A stretch of 64,000 nt of DNA from Tethya wilhelma. Taxonomy: Eukaryota; Porifera; Demospongiae; Tethyida; Tethyidae. Below, in pieces: positions 41,303-52,576 of the stretch (within the stretch, counting starts at the first letter, position 1; each line of letters opens with the position of its first letter). Below the pieces are notes generated by a model. It had not been told where the DNA came from and made no database searches. It worked only from the letters and a program-made list of their open reading frames with translations. The position numbers and the translations under genes are program-made. The DNA is taken from positions 3,965,709 to 4,029,708 of the forward strand of contig CAXIPT010000005.1 in NCBI GenBank assembly GCA_964030475.1, written 5' to 3'.

Positions 41303-42063
41303 CTAGTCATTTCCTAGAGTAGCTATAAAGGGTTGTACGGGAGGGGATTGAATGATCTCACTTTCATTCAGCAGTTTGTCAATTGGTGGGTCGAATGATG
41401 CTTTGTTTAGGTCAGCAGCTCCAGTTGCATCCACTGAACATTGAACAGCATCTTGGAGTTCAAGTTTCAAGGCTTGGTGAGCACTACAAAACCAAACATT
41501 GTACTCTCTACCTGTGTATTCTGAAACTGCCTTCTTAACTCGTCTGGACAACAGATCAACGTTACAAACTTTGGCAGGAATGTGAGCAAACTGACTGTCC
41601 ACTTTCATACAGACCACTCGACGGTCGCATGGAATGATACGTTTGACTATAAATTCATCGACTTTTTGTTCATACTTCTGAATCTTTTCCAACACAGATT
41701 CAGCAATAGAATTGTCAAAAGCTATGTGCACAAGTTCCTTTAGATCACTCAAGCTGTACCAATGAACACACTCATTGAAGAAGTCACCACCTCCAGGACA
41801 CTTCTGAGACATGTATGCTTGAGCCATGGGAGTATACTGGATTAAGAGTTCTTTTATAATAGTCAAAATCTCTTGAAACAATTCTGTTATGTATTTTGTT
41901 GCTTTCTCAAGTTCATCTTCTTCAGCCTTTTCTTCAAGACTTAGGTTTTCTTTCCCTTTCCCATCTACACAGACAGGTATCGACATCACTCCCTGGAAGC
42001 AGACCACTCCATGGACTACATCATATATACTGCAACAAGAATTGCGGCATCCGCATGCACGAC
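41303..42063 (-). CDS. Uncharacterised protein, copy A (last exon)
   Basis: An open exon with an acceptor before 42063 (TTTCAG) encodes about 250 residues and ends in TAG at 41303. It has a cysteine-rich start (ACGCRNSCCSIYDVVHG), a short acidic coiled region, then an alpha/beta segment (DFFNECVHWYSLSDLKELV, LEKIQKYEQKVDEFIVKR) and a C-terminal part (AVSEYTGREYNVWFCSAHQALKLE cut short here). I do not recognise the family. The middle weakly resembles the region after the death domain in the 50.9 kb protein. Upstream exons are not found. Copy B at 46962 is about 90% identical. Confidence 0.6.
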
Positions 42064-42227
42064 CTGAAATTAGAGTTTGTGTGTGCTATTATGTTCATGC
42101 TTGTGAGTATGCTAGAGAGTAGAGATATTCTTGGGCAGCTGCCAATACCCTGTGACTGGACCCCTTACCAAATACAAAATAAAGATTCACGAACTGAATT
42201 TATGATATATTATGCAGCTTACATGCA

Positions 42228-42320
42228 TAGCCTCGTACCCTGGCTCTCTCCGGCCTTTGACCTTACACTAACGGCATAGTGCAAGGTCAAAGAAGAGAGA
42301 CTGCATGGGTACGAGGCTAC
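42228..42320. mobile_element. 93-bp hairpin with TAGCCTCGTACC ends
   Basis: A palindromic unit: TAGCCTCGTACCC at the left and GGGTACGAGGCTA at the right, with inner arms around AAGGTCAAAG. It shares its terminal sequence with the MITE at 2844-3382. Confidence 0.75.
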
Positions 42321-42492
42321 AGCTTACACAGACACAAGACTAAACACAATCATGATTACTGTTGTACAATCTCTAGCAGGGAAGTATGTGTATAGAAAAA
42401 GTGGCTTCGAACTCATGCAATTTATTGGCTGGTATTAATTAGGCAGTTCTAATTGACATTGCATAGTCTACTTCATATATAAAGCTTTAATT

Positions 42493-44038
42493 AACCCTCG
42501 GCACATGCATAACACGTGCTGAGGGTTAGGGTGGTCGTTCTGCCTGTCCATCTGTTACCACTTATTCTCGAAAACAAAAAGCTTCAGTGACAAAATTGAA
42601 GATACTAACCTTTGTAAATTGACGATATCTTATTTTTGGTAGTGTAAAAGCAGTGGCGTGTTTAAAGGGGTGCTCCAGGTGCTCGATCGAGAAGCATGAC
42701 TATTCATTTCCTCATTTCCCATTTCCATTTCCTCGTTTCCCATTCCTCTTTTTAGACCAGCCCGTAATGATGGTATTATCTAACTGCTTACACATTCTGA
42801 GGCTTTTAATTTGATAATACTGATAATTATGATATGGTTAGATTTTCCAATCTTTGCTGTCTGCTCATGATTCAGTAGGTCTGACAGACATGCCATAGTT
42901 TGGACTATAAAGTATAACTAGTTGGTTTGGTTAAGCTTGATGCTGTTTTTTGTAGTACATTACAAAATAAGTATACAAAAGTCGCTGCCAACAGTCGTGC
43001 CACCCCAGGCTGCTGCAGCTCATGCATAAAGGCGGGTTCACAATATCTGGTGCTGTGTCACGTAATAGTACTTCACATTTGGCAATGCAACGCAATGCAA
43101 TGCATTGACGCAGATTTAGAAGAATTATCCAGATGTATGTTTGATACAGTGTATTCCTGTGTATCTGAGCGTGAATAAGTTTTATGTGACACAACAGGAA
43201 ATATTGTAAACCGGCCTTTAGCCTGCAAAATGTGGTCATGGACATGATGGTCATCCATATGGTAATTGATGCACAAAACATTATATTATAAGCAAAGTTT
43301 TGTTTGTCTGTCTATGTGTCTGTGTGTACGTGTGTTATAGGAGTTCACTGGAAGTGATGCGACCTCAAGCTAAAATGCTACTTATTCTCTGGACTGTGGA
43401 CAATTCAAGCTATTAAAAGGATGCCTAGAGAGCTAGCTTAGACAGTGCTAGCCTAGCATAGATCACAGGCGTTGCAAGTATGGCTGACTGTTTTTGAGAT
43501 CGTAGACAAGCAGTGGCATCGCTATCCAACAAAGAAGTGTGATAGGGGAGCCAATCTTTTACAAAAGAAGCGTAACGAGGGAAAAACATTTACTTCTAAG
43601 AGTCTGTTTCTCCGTTGTTATACACGAAACACAGCTAGCCAGATAACGAATTCTTTGCCAGCTGATTGCAAAAATAGCCAGTCAGAACAGGGTCATCTGC
43701 CGGTGACGTCATATAGCATTAGCATTGCTGAGGTGGCCAAATTGCAAAGAAAAGCAGTGCAAGCATGCAAGGTTGCCTTTTACTGCCCAGTTATTACCAT
43801 GCAGATGCCTGTGCTTGCATGCCTCTCGCAGTAAACATCAGCATACACAAGCAAGGAGCATGGCGAGTGAAGCGAGCGCCACACTCCTTGTAATACATAA
43901 AGATAGACTGCCATAGCTTATGTGACTGTTATAGTTGTGAGCTTTGTACAACCTCAGCAAGTGATACTCTTGGGCACACAATGTTATGTTTGTAATATTC
44001 ATGTGCATAACTATAGTTGTTAGTGTATGCCGAGGGTT
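42493..44038. mobile_element. TIR element, AACCCTCGGCA ends
   Basis: About 1.55 kb between AACCCTCGGCACATGCAT and its inverted form at 44021-44038 (imperfect). Just inside the left end is a near palindrome (CTCGGCAC...GTGCTGAG). The region 42652-42680 also carries a single copy of the CAGTGGCGTGTTTAA end seen at 48667. Internal frames are short and unrecognised. The element ends immediately upstream of the Helitron fragment. Confidence 0.6.
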
Positions 44039-44100
44039 GTGAACCAGAGAAGGCTGAACACATATCACGTGCAGATCTATAAAATGATGCTCTTGATCAT

Positions 44101-45605
44101 TTGTATGAAAGGAGGCAGAGAGAGACCACTCCCCAGAGAGAAATTCGTCAAGAGCAGGATCGTATGCGATATCAAGCTTCAAATCAAATTGACCATTCCT
44201 CTCCTCTATTTGGTCAGCCTGCTGTTCAGAAAAAGATGCGGAATTTCCACTCAATGATGGCAGCTACCCAGTTTAACCGATGTAGTACTTGTTTGGAGCA
44301 ATTTCCAAACCTGTCTTTATGTAGCCATGAGCAAGAATGTAGAAAGTGCTACCAAGACAAAGAAATTCCCAAACTTTACTCCCCTGCAAATAATGTGGAC
44401 CCAGGCCCGCCAGTACCACCACAATTGCAGGTATAGTTATAATATCTATAATTTATTATTGTTTGTACTTTGTAATCAGTGATACTTTTGTATAATTTAT
44501 ATAGGGACTGACACAGGTTGAAGAGATGCTGATATCAGCTGTGATGCCGATCATGTCCATCTACAGGCTACCTCATGGCCAGTATGGATACAGTGGACAC
44601 GTTGTCAACCTTCCACAGAATGTGCTGTCATTTGCCACTTCCCTTCCAAGGTTACCATCAGAGATTGATGTACTGGTTGTGAGAAAGGAGAAGGAACAAT
44701 CACATCAAGATTTCCGTGTCCGTAGGCATGTTGTTCAGCAAGCATTGAATTGGCTGTTTGAGAACAATCGGTACTATCGAGCTAATCAACTTCGTATGAA
44801 TGAAGATGCTCTTCGTCAGCTGCCGGAAGATGGAATCCTCTCCTCCCTAACATCCATTCAACCTGATGACCTCTCATCTGCTGGTCAATCATCTCAAGTA
44901 CCAGAAGAAGATCCATACACAGCACACCTGTCAAGCTCATTTGTTCCAAATGCAGCACACCAGAGCACAGAACAGGAAACCATTCGGCAAGCTGTGCAAG
45001 ATCGACAATCTGGCACCAATTCTGCCTCTCTCATGTGGCCCACCATTGGAGGAGCTCCCATCAACGAGTTCAACACTGAGGGATACTTCTCAATGGCATT
45101 CCCCACTTTATTTCCTACAGGAAGAGCAGATTTCCTTGAGCAGCGATGCAATTATGTTACCATTGGCAACTACTTCAAGCATCTCATGATGTATGATGAT
45201 GGGAGATTCGCAAAACATGCTCGATTCCGATTCTTTGCTCTCAACACAGAGATGCGATGGAGAGCACTCAGAGCTGGTCGTATCTACATCCGCCAGCATC
45301 CTGGAGATGCCCACTTGACAGTGGATGACCTGCGTGACATGGTCGGTCGAGAGGGAGAAGTGTTTGCAAGCAAAGTCCTGCACTATGGAGTTAATCTACG
45401 AGGTACCAAGCAGTACTGGTTCCGCCAACGGAGTCGTCTCGTTGCCATGGTGGACACCATTGGATTGCCTACCATCTTTTTCACACTCAGTGCAGCAGAC
45501 AACCAGTGGCCAGAGCTAGCACAGCTCATCTGTCCTGAAGATCCCCACTCCAGAGCCAGTCGTGCCAAGGCCGTCATTGAAAACCCAGCTGTAGCATGCT
45601 CATAA
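44101..45605 (+). mobile_element. Truncated Helitron: N-terminal helicase-like domain only
   Basis: Two coding parts, 44101-44430 and 44505-45605, join in phase over a 74-base intron (GTATAG...ATAG). The first holds an arginine/glutamate-rich segment (RQRETTPQREIRQEQDR), common at the start of Helitron proteins, and a zinc-binding stretch (CSTCLEQF...CRKCYQD). The second matches the Helitron-like N-terminal domain (YRLPHGQYGYSGHVVNLPQ, LPRLPSEIDVLVVRKE, FPTLFPTGRADF, SAADNQWPEL). It stops at AVACS where intact elements continue into the HUH replication initiator, so the nuclease and PIF1-like helicase are absent and this copy is dead. Confidence 0.85.
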
Positions 45606-45804
45606 TTTAACACATGATATCAAGTAGGACTACACGTGATGCACTTGCGCAATAGCTAGCGCGCACTAGCGCTGGCGCGAACTCCACGATGCCTGCATGC
45701 CATACAACTGGACCTGGCCACCAAGTTCTGTGCGCTCAGGCTCGCCCCAAAGATGCTTGCATCTGTCTAGTAAATAATAGGTACAGTACAGTGAACTGAC
45801 TTTT

Positions 45805-46651
45805 TAAGCCTCGGCGCGTGCGTAGCACGTGCAGAGGATTACGGTAGTCGTTTTGTGTGTGCGTCTGTCTGTCTGTTACGAGATAATCTGAAGAACGGCA
45901 ACTCTACGTGGGAAATAGAAGGTACTTACGTTGATGAATCGAGGTTATCTTAAAATATTATGTGTGGCATCTTGCAAAACGCTGTAGTTTCTGAGATCTG
46001 AGGCTTTTGTGCTTCTCTGAACGCTTAGCTTCGAAACCGCACCTATCGATCACGCCCCGTGTGGTGTGCGTTATCTAGAAAGGGGAGCTTGGAGAGTTAG
46101 TTCATGTTGTTGGGTTTGTGCTTGTGCTTGTGCTTGGCTCAGGTGCTTGACCAGGCCGTTAACTCAACTGCTTGCAAGAGTCTTGTAAGTTAAATTTAGT
46201 ATATAATTGTATTGAAAACACAACACTAGTACTGAGAACTGTACACTGAGTGGCTTCAAGTCAGTGGTCCTCAGTTCAGAGTCTCACTGAGTACTAGCTT
46301 AGTGCACCACGATTGAGTCCTAGCTGAATCATCATAGATGTATTACTGTGGAATCATCAACATTGGTCTTGTCAGTAGCTAGTATTAAACTATGTAAATG
46401 TGAAATGAACATCAGTGTTCAAGTTTTCATGCACCGTCACTATACTAATGGCTGCCCAGCACTCGGTAGTTTTCACTGATGTCACTGCCACTATAGCCTG
46501 CAGGCTGGCCACTGCTATCAGTAGACACAGGCCAGACTTCAGACATCCCTGCTAGACCAGTGAATTGCTAATGGTACTCTTGGTCTTATTTTGTGCACAA
46601 TTCTTATTATTCATATTAATTTTGCATTTTCATGAAATGCGCCGAGGCTTA
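45805..46651. mobile_element. TIR element, TAAGCCTCGGCGC ends
   Basis: About 850 bp between AAGCCTCGGCGCGTGCGT and the inverted GCGCCGAGGCTTA. It has the same subterminal palindrome plan (CGCGTGCGTAGCACGTGC) and the same following sequence (GGTAGTCGTTTTG against GGTGGTCGTTCTG) as the element at 42493, so both belong to one family. No coding region is seen. Confidence 0.7.
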
Positions 46652-46961
46652 TGCACCATCGGTGCCTTCATTTTCCTTGCAGGAGTGACCCTATATGCAA
46701 GTGTTTAAAATTGCAATCATTAATGAGATGAACTTAATACCAGTATAAAAGACAATTAACACACATTCATAACAACCGTAATAGCAACTCTGCCCCATGA
46801 GGGGTTATAATGACTAACTGAAAATTACCAGCAAACATTGAAATTTTAAGGTTCTACATACCTCAAAGTAGAACCACCAATGATCAATCAGCAATAATTA
46901 TTATTAAAGAAAATACGCAAATAAATAAATTTTTAAACTCACTATCTGTCATTTTACTTCA

Positions 46962-47722
46962 CTAATCAATTCCTAGAGGAGCTATAAAGGGTCTTACTGG
47001 AGGGGATTGATGGGTCTCACTTTCATACGGCGGTTTGTCAACTAGTGAGTCAAATGATGCCTTGTTCTGGTCAACAGCTCCGGTAGCATCCACTGAACAT
47101 TGAACAGCATCCTGGAGTTCAAGTCTCAAGGCTTGGTGAGCACTAGAAAACCAAACATTGTACTCTCTACCTGTGTGTTCTGAAACTGCCTTCTTAACTC
47201 GTCTGGACAACAGATCAACGTTATAAACTTTGGCAGGAATGTGAGCAAACTGACTGTCTACTTTCATACAGACCACTTGATGATCACATGGTACGATGCG
47301 CTGCACAATAAATTCATCGACTTTTTGTTCATACTTGTGAATCTTTTCCAACACAGATTTAGCAATAGAATCGTTGAAAGCTATGTGCACAAGCTCCTTG
47401 AGATCACTCAAGCTGTACCAGTGAACACACTCATTGAAGAAGTCACCACCTCCAGGACATTTCTGAGACATGTATGTTCGAGCCATGGGAGTATACTGGA
47501 TTAAGAGTTCTTTTATAATAGTCAAAATCTCTTCAAACGATTCCGTTAGGTCTTTTGTTGCTTCTTCAAGTTTATCTTCTTCAGCTTGTTCTTCAAGGCT
47601 CAGGTTTTCTTTCCCTTTTCCATCTACACAGACTGGTATGGGCATCACTCCTTGAATGCAGACCACTCCATGGACTACATCATATATGCTGCAACAAGGA
47701 TTGCGGCATCCACACGCATGGC
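46962..47722 (-). CDS. Uncharacterised protein, copy B (last exon)
   Basis: A close paralogue of the gene at 41303-42063, with the same acceptor position (before 47722), the same cysteine-rich start (ACGCRNPCCSIYDVVHG), length and stop. The duplication extends beyond the exon: 3' flank 46720-46960 matches 40990-41300, and 5' flank 47723-47810 matches 42064-42140. Both copies stay open, with many third-position differences, which suggests constraint. Function not recognised; see copy A. Confidence 0.6.
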
Positions 47723-47828
47723 CTATAAAATCGAAAGAAGAAAGTATGGTGTGTGTCATTATGTTCACGTTCATGAATGTGCTACAGAGCAGAGATATTC
47801 TTGTGAGTGTATGCATTGGGGACAACAA

Positions 47829-48666
47829 GCATATACAATTAGCTTAAGGTGACGTATATTATTCACAAGTACAATTATTAGCGGATTTTAGATTCTATGC
47901 ATTTACTGGTATAAAATTTTGCTGTTTATAGCTCTCTGCCAACTAGTAAACTAGCCTCATAAAGCAAGCCTTCCTTGCTTTGCTTGCACTGTATTGCTAA
48001 GCGCAAGGAGGGCCTGGTTTATGAGGGTAGCAGCCTTGTAACCAGTGTGCTCTATATTGCTAAACATAGCTAGGAACTAGGCCTGGTTTATGAGGCTATG
48101 AGGCCAGTACACATAGTGAAGTGGTTTACATTACTACACAGTGTGGTGAAGTGGCCCGTATGATGGCTAGTGTACTATTACCAAAAGTTAATTCATTCCA
48201 ATATAATATACGTAAACTCATTTTTGCATTTTAGGAGCAATCCGCAAAAGTGGCATAGGAAAGGTAAAATAATTGAAAATATTACATGTAGCATTCTACA
48301 AAACCTGCAGTTCCTGAGATCAGAGGATTTTCAGCATCTTTGAGTGCTAAGCTTTGAGGCCAGACCTGCTGATCATGCATGGCTATTAATTTTGTTAGTG
48401 TGTGTTATTTGGAATTGACTGAAAGATGAATGTTTCCACTTCACAGAAGGGCAGCTGACTCACTTTCTAGGTAAATTTAGCAAGGAATAACACTCTATAA
48501 TCTTCTTAAACATGATGCTTCGAGATATGATATATGCATGCCAAGTTCTATGACGGCTGGTTTGGTCACAAAACTGATCTAATTCAACAAGTACATATCA
48601 ATGTTGATACTCAGAATATTACTACTAGTTTCTGCAGTGCCCTTGACCTTTAATTTGGTACACCTG
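47829..48666. other. Non-coding with a small hairpin
   Basis: It contains an inverted repeat at 47951-48030 (CCTCATAAAGCAAGCC against GGCCTGGTTTATGAGG) and a second half-copy at 48065-48090. No gene is recognised. Confidence 0.5.
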
Positions 48667-49031
48667 CAGTGGCGTGTTTAAGGGGGTGCTCACCAGATAA
48701 TGACGTCAGAGATAATGGCTCACCAGATAATGACATCATCGCTTAGAAGTAGCGCTCCAGAGTAGCGCTATTCAATGAATTAATCAATGAAACGAGTAAA
48801 ATCCGAGCTAGCAATGCTTCAAAATCACTTTTAAGGCTCAAAGAAAAGAAAAGAAGCCAAAAAAATAGCAGAATACGGTAGCATAGCGATCGTTGATTGT
48901 GCGATTGAATTGCGCAATTTCGGTCACGTCACCAAAGACCAAAAGTGGGTGTGGCTACCCCAAAATTTTCGGGCGCTTCGCACCCACATTATATTAGCAC
49001 CCTTATGAATTAAATCCTAGACATGCCACTG
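48667..49031. mobile_element. MITE with CAGTGGCRTGT ends
   Basis: A 365-bp unit bounded by CAGTGGCGTGTTTAAGGGGG and the inverted ACATGCCACTG with AGCACCC further in. It is non-coding. A lone left end of the same kind occurs at 42652. Confidence 0.7.
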
Positions 49032-49210
49032 ACCTGCCAATAACTTAGCAAAGAGTCTATTATTCAATGACCCATACCAAATATGACATTGTGATTCATG
49101 AATTTCATTGTGATGCCATGCAGCTTACATATGGACAATAGACCAAACACAATGAATGTTTAGGTATAATTTAGGGACAAATCTCTTCCAAAATCCCTAG
49201 TTAGGGAAAG

Positions 49211-49482
49211 TACCGTATAGCAAGAAATTCTCAGGGGGGTATAAATTTTCATAAAAAGCCTAGACCGCACTTCAGAAGAAATTATTCGTGGTTTTAACTT
49301 TCGTAACTCAAGTATCTCCAACTTACAGCGCTTGAAGGTCTTGTGACAGTTTATCTGCTTTGGTATACATGTACAATACTATTCTAGTTAGATACTAGCT
49401 ATTTAGACTGCAAACTTCTTGAAAAGACGGGCAAGAGACAGTGGAAAATTTGTACCCCTAGGGAATTTCCCACCATACGGTA
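49211..49482. mobile_element. MITE with TACCGTATAGC ends
   Basis: TACCGTATAGCAAGAAATTC at the left is inverted at the right as GAATTTCCCACCATACGGTA, about 270 bp apart. The terminal sequence matches the element in the OvoA intron at 27186. Non-coding. Confidence 0.65.
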
Positions 49483-49702
49483 TGAGGACAGAAAAGCTTG
49501 TGCCTATACCCTCAGTTTATTGGTTAGTGTTCATAGTAGAGGCAGATGTTCTATAATGGAATTATAGTTCAGATCATGCAGCTTTAGATTGCATGGCAAT
49601 TGCTGTTTCCTGACCCTGAAGATTACATCTATGGGTTCGATATTTTCCATATTTTGATCCCAGCTATGTATACACAGTGGAATCTTACAGTAACGTTAAC
49701 AT

Positions 49703-50498
49703 TCAACTGGTGATACCTGATCTTGGTTTTCCATTGGATTCAGCAAACCCAGCAACATTCCTCTGAGGACAATCACTAAATTGATGCACCTACATAGAGA
49801 TCATCGTCTAACACATCTCCCAAACAAAAGTGAGCAGTGCTTTGAATATAGGATAGGCTTCATATTGCCTTGTCTCAAGCTAGTGTGTGTCTATATCCTA
49901 TGTATAGTACTGTACTGCATATATGCATACCTTAAAGAGACTGGTACGAATGTTTTTTCCACAATGTGGGCATTGTCTGAAGCAGAGTTCCTGACGGTGG
50001 TTTTGCTGTTTACATTTTGGGATCTCCTGTCTACAAACCTGACACATCACCATTTCACGAAAAATACAGGTAGAGAGGTGATCCTGGATGAGAGACACAA
50101 AATTGGAACTTTGCAAGTTACGTAAGTGGTCAAATAATTATTAAATCAATTATTAAATTATTACATTATTACATTATTAATTATTATTAAATCACCTTAT
50201 GTTTTCTCCAAGATCCCGTCCATGTACATCCATTCTTCTCGTATGAGCAATAGACCATCAGAGAGAGAACACCTTGCTTGATGGCTGGAACAGAAGTCAT
50301 CGAGCTTTTGTGCACTTTGACCTTGCAGACAGTACACACCCAAGTGTCATCTTGTTCGAATTGAATACAATCTCTGCAGAAGTGATGACCACAATCCACT
50401 TGCACTGGATTACAAAGAATATGAGGGGATTGCCTACAAAGATACTTTTCTGGAGGTTTATTGACAAAGTGGACTTCATCATCGACTCTCCTAGCCAT
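49703..50498 (-). CDS. Short TRAF-like protein: RING plus TRAF-type zinc fingers, no MATH domain
   Basis: The start is at 50498 (MARRVDDEVHF). Exon 1 (50196-50498) encodes a RING-like domain (YLCRQSPHILCNP...CGHHFCRDCI...WVCTVC) and the start of a TRAF zinc finger (YCSYEKNGCTWTGSW). Exon 2 (about 50120-49934) continues it (HLSTCIFREMVMC, CRQEIPKC, RQCPHCGKNI). Exon 3 (49703-49789) joins in phase to complete a finger (VHQFSDCPQR) and then stops. Exon 2's acceptor is not certain. The first RING pair is C-R-Q-S rather than CxxC, so one zinc ligand is missing and ligase activity is doubtful. Full TRAF proteins continue into a coiled coil and MATH domain, absent here. A cytoplasmic signalling adaptor role is inferred. 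Confidence 0.7.
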
Positions 50499-50832
50499 GT
50501 CAGTGGGACAGCTATGCAGATAACACTCTACCTCAAGATCTAGCTAGACGGCTATCTATTAAACGAACAAAACAAACATAAAATTATGGCTCGCGAGACT
50601 GTGACAAATTTGTCAAAGGCGAAAACAGTCTAGTCTAGGAATTCTTACGTAATCTATTGTTGGACCTTATGGGACTTTCCCAGGGACTTCCCCAGGGACA
50701 TTCCTCGAGTGAACCATAGACGGTATAAACCAAGGTGCTGTGACGCACTTTATTGCTCTGAGAAAACAGCCTAGATAGGTCTATATATGGAACTCAAAAC
50801 ATAGTTCCTTGTGACTCAGCTCAACTGGTGGG

Positions 50833-50840
50833 TATATAAA
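50833..50840 (+). promoter_or_regulatory. TATA box
   Basis: TATATAAA lies 39 bases upstream of the ATG at 50879, a normal distance for a short 5' UTR. It is the clearest core promoter in the window. Confidence 0.6.
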
Positions 50841-50878
50841 AAGAGCTCGCAGTTCACAATAACCAAGTATACTCAATC

Positions 50879-52253
50879 ATGGATTTCAAATCTTCAGGAT
50901 CTAACTATGGTAAGGAAGCTCATTTTATCAGGAACTCTGGACATTTATTTTTTTGGTGTGTGTTTGCATAAATTTGACTGATACCAATCACTCTCTTCAG
51001 GTGCAGTAAAACAGTGTGCTGACAGTTGTAACTGGATGAGTGTAATATCAGTGCTGTTGCCTCTGCAGGAAGTGTACTCAAAATGGCAAGCTATTGGCCA
51101 TGAACTAGGAATAAGAAAGGAGAGACTATATGAAATTGAACAGAAACATGGGTATAACGATTCAACAAGATGCTTTAGTGTAATGCTAGAGGAATGGTGG
51201 GATTGTGATGATGATGATGCATCAAAGAAGTTAGCATTGGTTCAAGCACTTAGTAACCCTCATGTTGGGTTGGATTGCACAACGTTGAAAGCAAAATTAC
51301 AAAACAAATCAATATGTGAGTGCTCATGTGCCATTATAGAACCTGAAAATGAATTCAAAGTGGCAAGCAAAGGAGGTGCTACTGCTGTTGGTACTGCTCA
51401 AACAGTGAATAACGTGTGGAAAACTAACCTATCAGCATTTTCTCATGACAGTGAAGATCTACAACTGCCAAACGAAAGTAGAGTGAAAGAATTTCGAACT
51501 GAATCTGATCTTGCTGAAAAAACTAGACATTTGGAAGATGAATTTTTCAAACTCATTCATAAGGTGTTTTATTCTCTGAAACGAACAAAAGTACCTATGC
51601 GTGAGATTCAATGTTGCTTAGCTTGTTTTGAAGATCCAGATCGATTCATTGAAGCAACAAATCTTGACGACTTTTTCCCTTTACTTGGTTCTTGTGTCTC
51701 ATGGTTCAATTACTCTTTGCTTGAAACCATCGTTGAAAATTTTGCTACAAAAGATGTTCAGCAAGCCATGCGCTGCTACGTCAGTCGACTAAAGTCTACA
51801 CTTGAAGAGCGAAAAGTATCAGAACTCCCACCTGACATATACAGACATGCTATCAGGAAATGTGGTAACCCAAGTATTGTTGAAAATAACAAACAGAAGC
51901 TTGGGATCAAGATTGACTATGTCTGGGAGAAATTCCTAGTCAGAGACATTCAAATCCTTCGTGAGAGAATTGCTTCAATTCTTGGTATTGACGAAAGATC
52001 ACTCTTTCTTCTCTCAGTCACTGAGGGTTGTGTATACCTGGAGTTTCTTGTCCCCGAGTTTGTAACCGAAGAAATCCTCAGCATTGAGATTACACCTGAA
52101 ATACACTCACAATTTGAAAGAGCCCAAGTATTTGAAGTTGAATGCAATTCTGTTCTGGTCTATACCAATGAAATAGAACAGCAAGCTGAGCAGACATTAT
52201 CCATGACACATGCTTATACTAACACAGAGTGTGTATTTGTCAAAGTTTCATAA
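50879..52253 (+). CDS. Death-domain protein with an uncharacterised C-terminal region
   Basis: Exons 50879-50909 and 51001-52253 join in phase (MDFKSSGSNYG then AVKQCADSC), giving about 427 residues. Residues about 25-100 form a death-like domain (VYSKWQAIGHELGIRKERL...MLEEWWDCDD...LVQALSNPHVG). The rest is a helical segment (LIHKVFYSLKRTKVPMREI, WFNYSLLETIVENFATKDV) and a C-terminal alpha/beta part (VRDIQILRERIASILGI, VTEGCVYLEFLVPEF). I do not recognise that region as a named domain; it weakly resembles the two paralogues at 41.3 and 47.0 kb. The gene has its own TATA box. A likely role is as a cytoplasmic adaptor in death-fold signalling, by inference only. Confidence 0.75.
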
Positions 52254-52529
52254 ATATTTCAACCATGCAGCTACTTCAGCTATGGTTATTGCCACAATGA
52301 TTTTGCAAATTTTTGTTTAACTTTATTCATTATGAGAGTGTATATTATTATTATGTATAAGTAGATAATCACCCATAGTTACCTTACAAAGCTTATGTAT
52401 TATACTTTAATTTTTTAATAATCATTTTTTAATTATAATGCGGTTAATGAGAACTCTAATCACATCTAGAATAATATTAAAGTTAGTGAGAACATCATCA
52501 TCAGTATAACTCTTCCATCAAACTCTTCA
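52044..52529. repeat. 486-bp direct repeat, first copy (3' end of the death-domain gene)
   Basis: Identical, as far as I can read, to 53641-54126. It covers the last 70 codons of the death-domain gene and its 3' flank and ends exactly at N52530. Confidence 0.9.
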
Positions 52530-52530
52530 N

Positions 52531-52545
52531 ATATAATTAAAACTA

Positions 52546-52576
<31 letters not shown>

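Noticed and set aside
44101..45605. Active Helitron or a captured host gene
   Set aside because: Only the N-terminal Helitron-like domain is present; the replication initiator and helicase are missing and no host exon is fused in frame.
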